A stretch of 35,803 nucleotides of DNA from Candidatus Nezhaarchaeales archaeon. GTDB lineage: Archaea; Thermoproteota; Methanomethylicia; Nezhaarchaeales; JAWCJE01. Of this stretch, positions 15,235 through 23,559 are shown piece by piece. The notes beneath the pieces were generated by a model. The model did not search any database and was not told the DNA's origin. It worked only from the letters and a program-made list of their open reading frames with translations. The stretch covers positions 29,413-65,215 of the forward strand of contig JAWCJE010000009.1 of the NCBI GenBank assembly GCA_038853715.1, in the 5' to 3' direction. The translations under genes and the position numbers were made by a program. The first letter of the stretch is position 1. Each line of letters opens with the position of its first letter.

Positions 15235-16359
15235 TTGCTTGAAGGAGTATTAAAGGATTTAGATCCTATAGTTACTGAGGCGTTATGGAAGGCTATCGAG
15301 GGTAAGGAGTTAAGCGTAGAGGATGGGTATGAGCTCTTTAAGGTTAAAGGGGCGGAACTATTAGCCCTAATCGTCGTAGCCGACGAGGTAAGGCGTCGAA
15401 CCGTTGGCGACGTAGTAACCTACGTAGTGAATAGGAACATAAACTTCACTAACATATGTACTATCCGTTGTAGTTTCTGCGCGTTTAGTAGGCCTATGGG
15501 CGATCCTGAAGCTTATTTATTAAGCGTTGATGAGGTAGCTAAAAGAGCTGAAGAGGCCTTAAGGATGGGTGCTACCGAGGTATGTATACAGGGCGGGATC
15601 CATCCGCGTATCGATGCCAATTTCTACGCGGCGATATGCCGTGAGGTGAAGAAGAGGGCGCCGGGCATTCATATACATGCCTTTTCACCTATGGAGGTAG
15701 TTTACGGGGCTGAGAAAAGCGGTTTAAGCATTGAGGAGCATTTAAAAATGCTTAAAGAAGCTGGGCTGGATAGCCTACCTGGAACTGCCGCTGAGATACT
15801 TGACGACGATGTTAGAAGGGATCTATGCCCCCTGAAGATAGACGTCGATACTTGGGTTAGGGTGATTAAAGTCGCTCATAGGCTTGGTATACCGACCACC
15901 TCCACGATGATGTATGGACATATTGAGGGGATTAAACATCGGGTAAACCACCTAAAGCTGCTTAGGGACATCCAGAAAGAGACCATGGGTTTCACGGAGT
16001 TCGTCCCCCTTACCTTCATACACTTTAACACGCCGATCTACCTAAAGGGTAAGGCGCGCGCCGGAGCTACCGGTATTGAGGACGTTAAGATGTACGCGGT
16101 TTCAAGGTTGATGCTGAACGGCTACATTAACAACGTACAGGTTTCATGGGTAAAGCTAGGCGTGAAGTTCGCTCAGTTCTGTTTAAACGCTGGAGCGAAC
16201 GACTTCGGAGGGACGCTTATGGAGGAAAACATTAGTAGAGCCGCTGGAGCTACAACAGGGCAGTACTTACCGCCTGAGGAAATTAGGAGGATTATTAGGG
16301 ATGCCGGCAGGATCCCTGCGCAGCGTGACACCCTTTACAATATTATAAGGACGTGGTAA
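15235..16359 (+). CDS. cofH: 5-amino-6-ribitylaminouracil-tyrosine transferase CofH
   Basis: A radical-SAM enzyme that joins tyrosine-derived hydroxybenzyl to 5-amino-6-ribitylaminouracil, the step before CofG in Fo synthesis. The cluster motif is C75-TIR-C79-SF-C82 in NFTNICTIRCSFCAF. Other family blocks are ATEVCIQGGIHP, HIHAFSPMEV, GLDSLPGTAAEILDD and NAGANDFGGTLMEENISRAAG. The length of 374 residues is typical. The start is TTG, eight bases after a GGAGGGTG ribosome site. An in-frame TAA six bases before it rules out an earlier start. It follows cofG by 23 bases, so the two Fo synthase subunits are made together. Confidence 0.95.
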   Translation: MLEGVLKDLDPIVTEALWKAIEGKELSVEDGYELFKVKGAELLALIVVADEVRRRTVGDVVTYVVNRNINFTNICTIRCSFCAFSRPMGDPEAYLLSVDEVAKRAEEALRMGATEVCIQGGIHPRIDANFYAAICREVKKRAPGIHIHAFSPMEVVYGAEKSGLSIEEHLKMLKEAGLDSLPGTAAEILDDDVRRDLCPLKIDVDTWVRVIKVAHRLGIPTTSTMMYGHIEGIKHRVNHLKLLRDIQKETMGFTEFVPLTFIHFNTPIYLKGKARAGATGIEDVKMYAVSRLMLNGYINNVQVSWVKLGVKFAQFCLNAGANDFGGTLMEENISRAAGATTGQYLPPEEIRRIIRDAGRIPAQRDTLYNIIRTW

Positions 16360-16375
16360 AGCCGTTAAGCTTGAC

Positions 16376-17119
16376 GTGCGTGAAAGATTGGAACAGTTAA
16401 AGTACGCAGCCCTATTTACGGGCGGTAAGGATTCAACGCGGGCTATCCATTGGGCTTTAGACGCGGGCTTAAACGTTAAGTACTTAGTTACCATGATCCC
16501 GGAGAGGATCGATTCCTGGATGTTCCACGCATCGACGTTAAACGTAACCGATTTAGCAGCTGAAGCACTTGGAATACCGCTTGTAAAGGGGAAGACTAAG
16601 GGGGTGAAGGAGGAGGAGGTTGAGGATTTAAAAAACGTATTGGCTAAGCTCGACGTTGACGGCGTAATTAGCGGCTCCGTAGCTAGCGTCTACCAGAAAA
16701 GTAGGCTTGAACGCATATGTAGAGAACTCGGTTTAAGGTTGTTAACGCCCCTCTGGGGGTATGACCAGGAGAAATTAGTTGAAGAGGTATTAAGGCTAGG
16801 GTACGACGTATTGATAGTGGCGGTCTCAGCTTTAGGTTTAGATGGACGATGGCTGGGTAGGAGGCTGGATCAGCAAGCCTTTACTGAGCTGAAAAAGCTT
16901 CATGAGAAATACGGGGTGAGTTTAACGTTTGAAGGAGGGGAAGGAGAAACATTGGTCTTAGACTGCCCAATATATAGGAAACGGTTAGAAATCTTAGAGT
17001 ATGATACGGTTTGGGATGGGAGGGCGGGCTACTTAATAGTAAGAAAAGCTAGATTGGTGGCGAAAGGAAGCCTATATTGGCGTGAAACGGGAGGAAAAGT
17101 TATGGAAGGTCTTAGTTAA
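16376..17119 (+). CDS. Diphthine-ammonia ligase family ATPase (Dph6-like)
   Basis: An ATP_bind_4 family protein of 247 residues. The PP-loop FTGGKDST is at 14-21 and the family hallmark GGEGETLVLDCPIY is at 187-200. The best-known members amidate diphthine on elongation factor 2 using ATP and ammonium, the last step of diphthamide synthesis. The gene starts with GTG sixteen bases after cofH and is probably in the same transcript. This neighbourhood raises the chance of another role, but nothing in the sequence sets it apart from Dph6. The following purA start lies about 50 bases downstream. Confidence 0.87.
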   Translation: MRERLEQLKYAALFTGGKDSTRAIHWALDAGLNVKYLVTMIPERIDSWMFHASTLNVTDLAAEALGIPLVKGKTKGVKEEEVEDLKNVLAKLDVDGVISGSVASVYQKSRLERICRELGLRLLTPLWGYDQEKLVEEVLRLGYDVLIVAVSALGLDGRWLGRRLDQQAFTELKKLHEKYGVSLTFEGGEGETLVLDCPIYRKRLEILEYDTVWDGRAGYLIVRKARLVAKGSLYWRETGGKVMEGLS

Positions 17120-17171
17120 CCGTAAAGCAAACTTATATAGTGTGGCTCCCTCCCACTTAGGGGGCGCGGAT

Positions 17172-18173
17172 TTGCCGCTTACGGTGATTGTTGGAGGCTT
17201 TTTCGGAGATGAAGGGAAGGGGAAGGTTGTCGCTTACCTATCCTTAAAGGATAGGGTTGACATAGCGGTAAGGGTTGGATCCGTAAACGCGGGACATACC
17301 GTGATTATTAACGGTAGGGAGTATAAGTTACGCATGGTTCCAAGCGCCTTCGTATATGGGGGATGCCGCCTATTAATTGGTGCTGGAGCTAACGTAAATC
17401 CTACCATACTCTTAAACGAGGTTAAAATGACGGGCTGTAATGGGAGGCTGGGCGTCGATAGGCAGTGCTCAATTATTGAGGAGGAGCACGTAAAACGTGA
17501 TAGAGGTGATCAACACTTAGCTAGAAGGGTGCAAACAACTGGGCAGGGAGTTGGACCGGCGATAGAGGATCGGGTTAAACGTGTAGCTAAGGTGGCGAAG
17601 GATGTACCTGAGCTTTCCAGCTTCCTCACCGACGTAGCCTTCGAGGTTCATGAGGCCTTAAAGTCGGGTAAAAAAGTGGTACTTGAAGGCACTCAGGGTA
17701 CGTATTTAAGCCTCTATCATGGCACGTACCCCTTCGTAACCGGTAGAGATACAACGGCCTCAGCGGTATGTAGCGAGGTTGGGGTTGGCCCTAAGAATGT
17801 GGACGATGTGATCGTAGTTTTTAAGGCCTACGTAACCAGGGTCGGCGGAGGCCCACTTCCAGGCGAGGTACCCGCTGAGGAGGCCATGGCGAAGGGCTGG
17901 GCCGAGGTTGCAACTGTTACTGGGAGGCTTAGGAGGGCTGCACCCTTCAACTTCGAGCTAGCTAGAAGGGCTGTAGCGCTTAATAGTGCTACCATGCTAG
18001 CCGTAACGAAGCTCGACGTACTCTATCCTAAAGCTCGAGGCGTAAAATCCTATGAGGCGTTACCCTCTGAAGCGAAGGATTTCATTAGCAATATCGAGAA
18101 GGAGGTTGGGGTTAAGGTAGGTATTATCGGGACAGGTCCTCGGGTTGATGAGGTTATCGATAGAAGGGTGTAA
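17172..18173 (+). CDS. purA: Adenylosuccinate synthetase
   Basis: Joins IMP and aspartate with GTP to form adenylosuccinate in AMP synthesis. The N-terminal GFFGDEGKGK phosphate loop, with the catalytic Asp, and the VGSVNAGHTV segment with the catalytic His are intact. Further family blocks are QTTGQGVGPA, VLEGTQGTYLSLYHGTYPFVT and TVTGRLRRAAPFN. An open frame extends upstream to 17082, but the family begins at PLTVIVGG. The TTG at 17172 has a GGGGG ribosome site about eight bases before it and gives 333 residues, the compact archaeal length. The next gene begins four bases after its stop. Confidence 0.94.
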   Translation: MPLTVIVGGFFGDEGKGKVVAYLSLKDRVDIAVRVGSVNAGHTVIINGREYKLRMVPSAFVYGGCRLLIGAGANVNPTILLNEVKMTGCNGRLGVDRQCSIIEEEHVKRDRGDQHLARRVQTTGQGVGPAIEDRVKRVAKVAKDVPELSSFLTDVAFEVHEALKSGKKVVLEGTQGTYLSLYHGTYPFVTGRDTTASAVCSEVGVGPKNVDDVIVVFKAYVTRVGGGPLPGEVPAEEAMAKGWAEVATVTGRLRRAAPFNFELARRAVALNSATMLAVTKLDVLYPKARGVKSYEALPSEAKDFISNIEKEVGVKVGIIGTGPRVDEVIDRRV

Positions 18174-18176
18174 CGG

Positions 18177-19205
18177 GTGCTACCCCCACTATTCATCGCT
18201 GGCTTGGCGTTATCGTTAATATTTGCGTGGGGGCTTGGAGCTAACGACGCCGCGAACTCCATGGGGACCTCTGTTGGTAGCCGGGTTTTAACGTTAAGGA
18301 GGGCCTTAATCCTCTTCACGGTCTTCATGACCGCCGGCGCCATGCTACAAGGTTACATGGTTATAAAGACCATAGGTAGAGGGCTTCTTCCCCCGGAGGC
18401 CATCACCGACCTCGGAGCCGTATCCATAGTGTTAGGAGGGAGCTTATGGATAATCCTATGCACTTGGAGAGGGATACCTATCTCAACCACCCATTCAGTA
18501 ATTGGAGCCGCCCTCGGCTACGGATTACTACGGGTTGGGTTATCTGATATTAACTGGCTAATTGTTGGAAACGTGGTATTAAGCTGGTTGATCTCTCCAG
18601 CCCTATCAATGGTTATAGCCTTCATAACCTATAAGGCGTTAATGGTATTAATAGGCAGGATTACGGCTAATGGAGGAAGCATTGAGCCTCTCCTTAGACT
18701 TATTCAAGTGGGTACGGCGTGCTACGTTGCCTACGCCTTCGGGGCTAACGACGTAGGTAATGCTACAGGTGTTTTTTTAGTACTCACCGAGCGCTATATA
18801 GGGGGTAGCGCTTCGCAACTACTAGCTGCATGGGGTGTTCTCGGGGTAGCTTTGGGAGCGTGGACGTGGGGATACCGGGTAATATATACTATTGGAAGTA
18901 GGATTACGAGGCTTTCGGTAACCACGGGTTTTACGGCTGAATTTAGCGCCGCTACAACCATACTTGCCTTTACCATCATCCCGTACGCGCTTTTCGGTTT
19001 TGGAATGCCTATTTCAACGACACACTGCGCCGTCGGAGCCGTTATAGGTGTCGGGATAGCTAGAGGGGGTACGAGTGGAGTTGATAGGGTTGTAACCATC
19101 TGGATCGTACTTGCATGGCTTGCGACAGTTTTAAGTGCAGCCCTACTAACAATTATAGCTTATAAGCTACTTAGCTTCATAGCTTGGTTATACGCTTTAA
19201 CGTGA
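18177..19205 (+). CDS. pitA: Inorganic phosphate permease, Pit family
   Basis: A membrane phosphate transporter of the Pit family, normally driven by a cation gradient. Both internal-repeat signatures are present: GANDAANSMGTSVGS near residues 21-35 in the N-terminal half and GANDVGNATGV in the C-terminal half. Each half also has the STTH box (ISTTHSVIGAALGYG and ISTTHCAVGAVIGVG). About nine or ten hydrophobic membrane spans can be counted in 342 residues, a short but normal archaeal form without a large central loop. It begins with GTG right after purA and is followed by its usual partner, a DUF47 protein. Confidence 0.93.
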   Translation: MLPPLFIAGLALSLIFAWGLGANDAANSMGTSVGSRVLTLRRALILFTVFMTAGAMLQGYMVIKTIGRGLLPPEAITDLGAVSIVLGGSLWIILCTWRGIPISTTHSVIGAALGYGLLRVGLSDINWLIVGNVVLSWLISPALSMVIAFITYKALMVLIGRITANGGSIEPLLRLIQVGTACYVAYAFGANDVGNATGVFLVLTERYIGGSASQLLAAWGVLGVALGAWTWGYRVIYTIGSRITRLSVTTGFTAEFSAATTILAFTIIPYALFGFGMPISTTHCAVGAVIGVGIARGGTSGVDRVVTIWIVLAWLATVLSAALLTIIAYKLLSFIAWLYALT

Positions 19206-19206
19206 G

Positions 19207-19896
19207 GTGGGGAAGCTGTCCTTAATAAGGACCACTAACATTATGGCCTGGATAAGTAGGAGGAAGGAGCAGAAAGTACTACGGATGCTTGAAGAGCATA
19301 TGGCGTACGTTTTAAAAACAGTTGAAGGTTTAAGGAAGGCTACCTACGCTTTTTGCGACGGTAATGAGGAGGGGTTTAAGGAGGGGTACAAGGAAGTTTT
19401 CGACGGCGAGGGGGAGGCTGATTCCCTTAAAAGGAAGATACTCGATGAGCTTTCTAAGGGAATGTTCCACCCCGTCGATAGGGATGAGATAATAAGGTTC
19501 GTATTAACCGCCGACGATATAGCTTCAAACGCTAAAGGAGCCGCCGTAAGGATGACGTTTATACCGTTGGCCCTTAAAGACGAAGGGTTAAAAGGCGGCC
19601 TAAAGAAGCTCGCGGACGACCTGGTTAGAATAGCTATTAAAACTAAGGAGGCAGTTGAAAAGCTGATCGAAAACCCTAAAGGAGCCGTGGAGAAGGCCCA
19701 TGAAGTGGAAGAAATAGAGGAGCAAATCGACGACTTCCGCCGCGATTTACTAAGGACTATTATGAGGTCGTACGACTCCTTAGGCACCGTTAAGATGCTT
19801 TGCTTAAAGGAAATAGTTGATAGCATGGAGAACGTAGCGGATAAATGTGAAGATGTAGCCGACTTAATTAGGTCGATAGTTATCGTTGCCGTCTAA
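19207..19896 (+). CDS. DUF47 PhoU-like phosphate transport regulator
   Basis: A largely helical protein of the DUF47 family, relatives of PhoU, usually encoded next to Pit phosphate permeases and thought to regulate them. Conserved acidic pieces that may bind metal are visible: DGEGEADSLKRKILDEL, VDRDEIIRFVLTADDIASNAKGA, and DSMENVADKCEDVADLIRSI at the C-terminus. A GTG start at 19207 lies two bases after the pitA stop. The ATG at 19243 (MAWISRRKEQ) fits the family N-terminus better and may be the true start. The stop overlaps the convergent gatE stop by four bases. Confidence 0.9.
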   Translation: MGKLSLIRTTNIMAWISRRKEQKVLRMLEEHMAYVLKTVEGLRKATYAFCDGNEEGFKEGYKEVFDGEGEADSLKRKILDELSKGMFHPVDRDEIIRFVLTADDIASNAKGAAVRMTFIPLALKDEGLKGGLKKLADDLVRIAIKTKEAVEKLIENPKGAVEKAHEVEEIEEQIDDFRRDLLRTIMRSYDSLGTVKMLCLKEIVDSMENVADKCEDVADLIRSIVIVAV

Positions 19897-21842
19897 ACAC
19901 GGCTTAACGCTTCACGTAGCTTCCGTGAAACGAGTTCGCTAACCCTCTTCCCATCAACCTTACCCCTTAAAACCTTCATCACCTCACCCATGATCGCCTT
20001 CTCGGCTCTTACGCCCCGCTCCTTGATTAAGGGCTCCTTGACCTTTAAGACCTCATCTATTATCCGTTCTACCTCGCTTAGAGGTATAGCCTTTATACCT
20101 AGCGCTTCAACAGCTTCCTCCACGCTTTTAGATGGGTTTTTCGCTAGCCAAGCCAATACTTCGGGTACTGCCTCTTTAACTATAACACCTTTTTCCACTA
20201 GCTTAAACATTTCAACTATGGTTTCCTCGCTAATAAGCTCCATCGGAAGCCCATCCCGCTTTAAGCTTCTCCACGTCTGCTCTATAGTGGTCGCTACCAA
20301 TGATGGGGGTACGTTACATTCCTTTAATACTCTTTCAAACAGGTCCAGCCTATACGAGGAAACCATTAATGTAGCTAGCTCCTGGCTTAACCCTAACTCC
20401 TCAATGAAGCGTTTAAGTTTTCGTTCTGGAAGCTCCGGTAGGTTACTTCGTAGTTTTTCAATATACTCCTTAGGTATGGTGAGGGGCCTTACATCGGTCT
20501 CCGGGTACATACGGGCTGAGCCCGGCCTAGGCCTCGTGTAATGCGTCGTCCCATCGGGATTAACGCTACGAGTTTCCTCGGGAACCCCTCTTAAGGCTTC
20601 ACGAGCCCTTCGAGCTACCGCCTTTAACGCTTCGATAGCGTTAACCTGGGGAGCTACTGTGAATACCACTGCGTCGCTAGTTCCGGCTTTAACCTCCTCC
20701 TTTAACCTTTGAACTTCGTCACTACTTATACCGTAGGCGGGAAGTTCATCCGTATGGAAAATTCCTTCAACACTACCCCAGAAGCACGCGTAATCCTTAA
20801 ACTCTGTTCCAAGCCTTCTGTTAGGTTGGAGCTCAACCCCCAATAAGCCGGCGAAGCCTGGAAGCCGTAAAGCCATGACGCGGTAACCCATCTCCAGCTT
20901 ACCCTTAATAAGCTTAGACTTCGTAGCTTGAAATAGCTCGGTAATATCGATAAACTCGTCCTTCACGTCTTCCTCCTTAACCCCCCGCCTCCTTAGCTCC
21001 TCTGTTATCTCCAGTAGCTTTAATTGTCGTTGAACCTCGAGCTCTATAACCCTTGATATTAGCTCTAAATCCTGAACACCCTTTATCTCGATACGTGCAC
21101 CTCGCTCAATTGATACGTTTAAATCCTGCCTTATGGTTCCTAAACCCCGTTTAACCCTACCCGTAGCTCGAAGTATTTGCCCAATTTTAAGCGCTACCCT
21201 TTCAGCCTGATCTGGGTTCCATATATCTGGAGCGGTCGTTACCTCGATTAAGGGTATGCCTAATCTATCTAGACGGTAACGTACCTCGCTAGCCGATTCA
21301 CTAATCTTTCGAGCAGCATCCTCCTCGACGCATACTGTTTGTACGCCGACGTCGCCATCAGGGTCCTCAAGTTTAGATTTAGGCCCTCCAAGTGCTACCA
21401 TAGCCGTCCTTTGGAAGCCCGTAGTATTAGATCCATCTATAACCACCTTCCTCATGACGTGGACTACGTCTACGGGTTCAGCCTTAAGTAGGAGGCTAGC
21501 GATAAGCGCTATCTCAACCGCTTCCCTATTAATATCGTGTGGTGGCTCCTCGTCTTGTTCAACTAGACAGGTGGAATCGTTATAGGCTTCATAAACGTAT
21601 GTTTTCCCCCTCTTAAACTCGAATAGGGCGGCTTCATCAACCTGGCCCAGTTCGCTTTGCGTCGGTCTTAGCCTCCTCACGAACACGACGTCCGGTGGAT
21701 CATCTCTAATCCTTGTAGGGCAGTTGCAAAATAACTTATGCTTAGTATCTAGCTGCTGATGGAGCTCAAGCCCCACCTTTAACCCTAGGTCCTTATAGTC
21801 CACCATTACGACGACCCGCTCTACTGAGCTTACCTTTTTCAA
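19893..21842 (-). CDS. gatE: Glutamyl-tRNA(Gln) amidotransferase subunit E
   Basis: The archaeal GatE subunit, which with GatD converts Glu-tRNA(Gln) to Gln-tRNA(Gln). The N-terminal catalytic core shares motifs with GatB: LKVGLELHQQLDTKHKLFCNCP, EQDEEPPHDIN, KVVIDGSNTTGFQRTAMVALGG and CVEEDAARKI. GatE-specific insert and C-terminal helical/YqeY-like parts follow, ending in GEVMKVLRGKVDGKRVSELV. The length of 649 residues fits GatE, not GatB. I use the TTG at 21842, because a TATA-like CATATTTATTA is centred 26-27 bases upstream, as for a leaderless gene. The ATG at residue 13 (MVDYKDLGLKVG) is an alternative. Confidence 0.93.
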   Translation of the reverse strand: MKKVSSVERVVVMVDYKDLGLKVGLELHQQLDTKHKLFCNCPTRIRDDPPDVVFVRRLRPTQSELGQVDEAALFEFKRGKTYVYEAYNDSTCLVEQDEEPPHDINREAVEIALIASLLLKAEPVDVVHVMRKVVIDGSNTTGFQRTAMVALGGPKSKLEDPDGDVGVQTVCVEEDAARKISESASEVRYRLDRLGIPLIEVTTAPDIWNPDQAERVALKIGQILRATGRVKRGLGTIRQDLNVSIERGARIEIKGVQDLELISRVIELEVQRQLKLLEITEELRRRGVKEEDVKDEFIDITELFQATKSKLIKGKLEMGYRVMALRLPGFAGLLGVELQPNRRLGTEFKDYACFWGSVEGIFHTDELPAYGISSDEVQRLKEEVKAGTSDAVVFTVAPQVNAIEALKAVARRAREALRGVPEETRSVNPDGTTHYTRPRPGSARMYPETDVRPLTIPKEYIEKLRSNLPELPERKLKRFIEELGLSQELATLMVSSYRLDLFERVLKECNVPPSLVATTIEQTWRSLKRDGLPMELISEETIVEMFKLVEKGVIVKEAVPEVLAWLAKNPSKSVEEAVEALGIKAIPLSEVERIIDEVLKVKEPLIKERGVRAEKAIMGEVMKVLRGKVDGKRVSELVSRKLREALSRV

Positions 21843-22126
21843 ACTTCTTTATGCTAGTGAACCTAATAAATATGTGCTTATCTACGATTAAGCTCGTGGG
21901 TTACCTATCGAGTAAGCTCATGATTAAACATTAAAGCCTTCTAAGCTGTTGATTAAGTGTTTAACCTTACAATTTGACGTTTAGCGCATAACGTAGACTT
22001 GTTATAGCACGTTACGTGGTTGTGCTCCAGCACGCTATGTATATGTGTTGTAGTACGTCGTGTAGTTGTGTTTTAACGCGTTAAATAGGTATGTTCTTAA
22101 GTAAGGTAAGTGTCTGGTTCTAGTGT
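21843..22126. other. Gap between gatE and the gatD side
   Basis: This stretch holds the gatE promoter (CATATTTATTA on the minus strand, about 21864-21874), two near-copies of AAGCTCRTG at about 21890 and 21915, and the degenerate 23-base tandem repeat described separately. Apart from a short open stretch that ends in an in-frame TAG at 22121, I see no gene, tRNA or obvious structured RNA. Confidence 0.45.
21983..22097. repeat. Five-unit degenerate 23-bp tandem repeat
   Basis: Five consecutive 23-base units begin at 21983, 22006, 22029, 22052 and 22075. They share a pattern close to AGCACGTTACGTAGTTGTG followed by TTNT. Units 2, 3 and 4 are the most alike, starting AGCACGTTACG, AGCACGCTATG and AGTACGTCGTG. 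Units 1 and 5 are more worn. The period is not a multiple of a helical turn. It lies in the non-coding gap between gatE and gatD, so it may be a minisatellite, a protein-binding array or the remnant of an older repeat. Confidence 0.5.
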
Positions 22127-22240
22127 TTGGAGGAGTTGCGAAATGAAGAGGGTTTAACGCTAAGCTTAAATGCCTTGAAGGCGGATTTGAAGGAAGTTTC
22201 AAGCTTTACTAAAAACGTTTACTTAAGGCTTGAGCGTTAA
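22127..22240 (+). CDS. Possible small protein, 37 residues
   Basis: A short plus-strand frame opens after an in-frame TAG at 22121 and runs from TTG 22127 to TAA 22238-22240. The product is amphipathic and helix-like, with an acidic start (EELRNEEG) and a basic end (YLRLER). A second TTG at 22136 has GGAGGA right next to it. The last codons overlap the convergent gatD stop. Its composition looks more protein-like than random gap sequence, but it is short and I recognise no family. It could also be the tail of a lost gene. Confidence 0.3.
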   Translation: MEELRNEEGLTLSLNALKADLKEVSSFTKNVYLRLER

Positions 22241-23559
22241 AAGTCGTAGAAGCATGATCTAGGGTTTATCTCCCCAGCTATATTTGTTAGCATGATCCTC
22301 CTGACCTCCTGTGGATCCCGCGTTTGACCCAGGGTCCACATAAGCTTTACCAGGGCAACCTCGGGAAGCATATCCTCCCCGGGGATTACGCCCATCCTAT
22401 AGAGGTCTACCCCGGTTCGGTAGACCTGCATATTAATCCTCCCCCATAGGCATTGGGAGGTCATAACGACGGGTATGCCTTCCTCTATAGCCCTCTTAAT
22501 CTGTGGGAATAGGTAGCTAGGAGTATGGCCAAGCCCAGTGCCCTCGATAACTATTCCGTGGAAGCCCTTATCAATGTAGAAATCTAGGGCTTCAGGGGCT
22601 ATGCCTGGATACGTCTTTACTAATGCTACTCTTTCATCGAAGCTAGCTTTAAGGGTTAACGTGTTAAGCTGCTTTCTTCTTGAGTAGTCGTCGGTAAGCA
22701 TGATGACTGAACCTTTCTCAACCTTCCCTAAGGGTGGTGAGTTTATTGATGTAAAGGCGTCGCGCCTACTAGTATGACACTTTCTAACCTTAGTACCCCT
22801 ATGAAGCAGGGTAAAGGTATCTCCTGGTTCTCCATGCATTATTACCACTACCTCGGCGAAGGGGCCCTTAGCGGCGGCTATAACGGCTGATAGTAGGTTT
22901 AAGGCTGCGTCGGAGGAAGGCCTATCGGAGGATCTTTGAGCCCCGGTAAGAACTACTGGGACCGGTAGGTTTTGTAGGGCGAAGCTTAAAGCGGCAGCCG
23001 TATAACTCATCGTATCCGTTCCATGCGTTATCACCACGCCCCTTACGCCTTCATTTATATGTTTAGCCGCTCGTTCAGCAATAGCTGCCCAGTACTTAGG
23101 ATGCATATCCTCGCTTAATAGGCTGAATAAGACTTCAGCCTTAATGTTAGCCATATCGCCTATCTCAGGGACTACGCTATATAGGTCTTGAGCCGATAAA
23201 GCTGGGTATACTGCTCCGGTCTTATAGTCAACCCTGGAGGCTATAGTACCTCCCGTACTAATTATTGAAACCGGGGGTAGGCCTTCAACCTCCCTAAGAG
23301 GTATAGGTGGTAGCTCCGGTATACGTTCAACCCCCTTCTCAATAAGCTCGATACGTGTATCATCGGTTAGCGTCAACCCTACATTATACCCGTTCTCAAG
23401 CTTTAACACTACGTAACGGTCCGAAGCCGTAGTTAACGGCATTAATAGCCCTTCATAGGCTGTTAACCCTTTAACGACTCGAACCTTATCGTAGACTTGA
23501 GCACCTACCTTCTCCAGTACCGATAAAGCGTACCCGTAGTATCCTTCAAGCCTAGCCAA
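22237..23559 (-). CDS. gatD: Glutamyl-tRNA(Gln) amidotransferase subunit D
   Basis: The asparaginase-like subunit that releases ammonia from glutamine for GatE. Residues 1 to about 90 form the extra N-terminal beta-barrel domain that distinguishes archaeal GatD from plain L-asparaginases. The amidohydrolase domain starts at VSIISTGGTIASRVDY, with the catalytic T102, and continues with VVITHGTDTMSYTAAAL, containing T181 and D182. Other blocks are LTGAQRSSDRPSSDAALNL and VIEGTGLGHTP. The length of 440 residues is normal. The start is TTG. It shares strand with gatE but is separated by about 400 bases and has its own TATA box near 23600. Confidence 0.94.
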   Translation of the reverse strand: MARLEGYYGYALSVLEKVGAQVYDKVRVVKGLTAYEGLLMPLTTASDRYVVLKLENGYNVGLTLTDDTRIELIEKGVERIPELPPIPLREVEGLPPVSIISTGGTIASRVDYKTGAVYPALSAQDLYSVVPEIGDMANIKAEVLFSLLSEDMHPKYWAAIAERAAKHINEGVRGVVITHGTDTMSYTAAALSFALQNLPVPVVLTGAQRSSDRPSSDAALNLLSAVIAAAKGPFAEVVVIMHGEPGDTFTLLHRGTKVRKCHTSRRDAFTSINSPPLGKVEKGSVIMLTDDYSRRKQLNTLTLKASFDERVALVKTYPGIAPEALDFYIDKGFHGIVIEGTGLGHTPSYLFPQIKRAIEEGIPVVMTSQCLWGRINMQVYRTGVDLYRMGVIPGEDMLPEVALVKLMWTLGQTRDPQEVRRIMLTNIAGEINPRSCFYDF

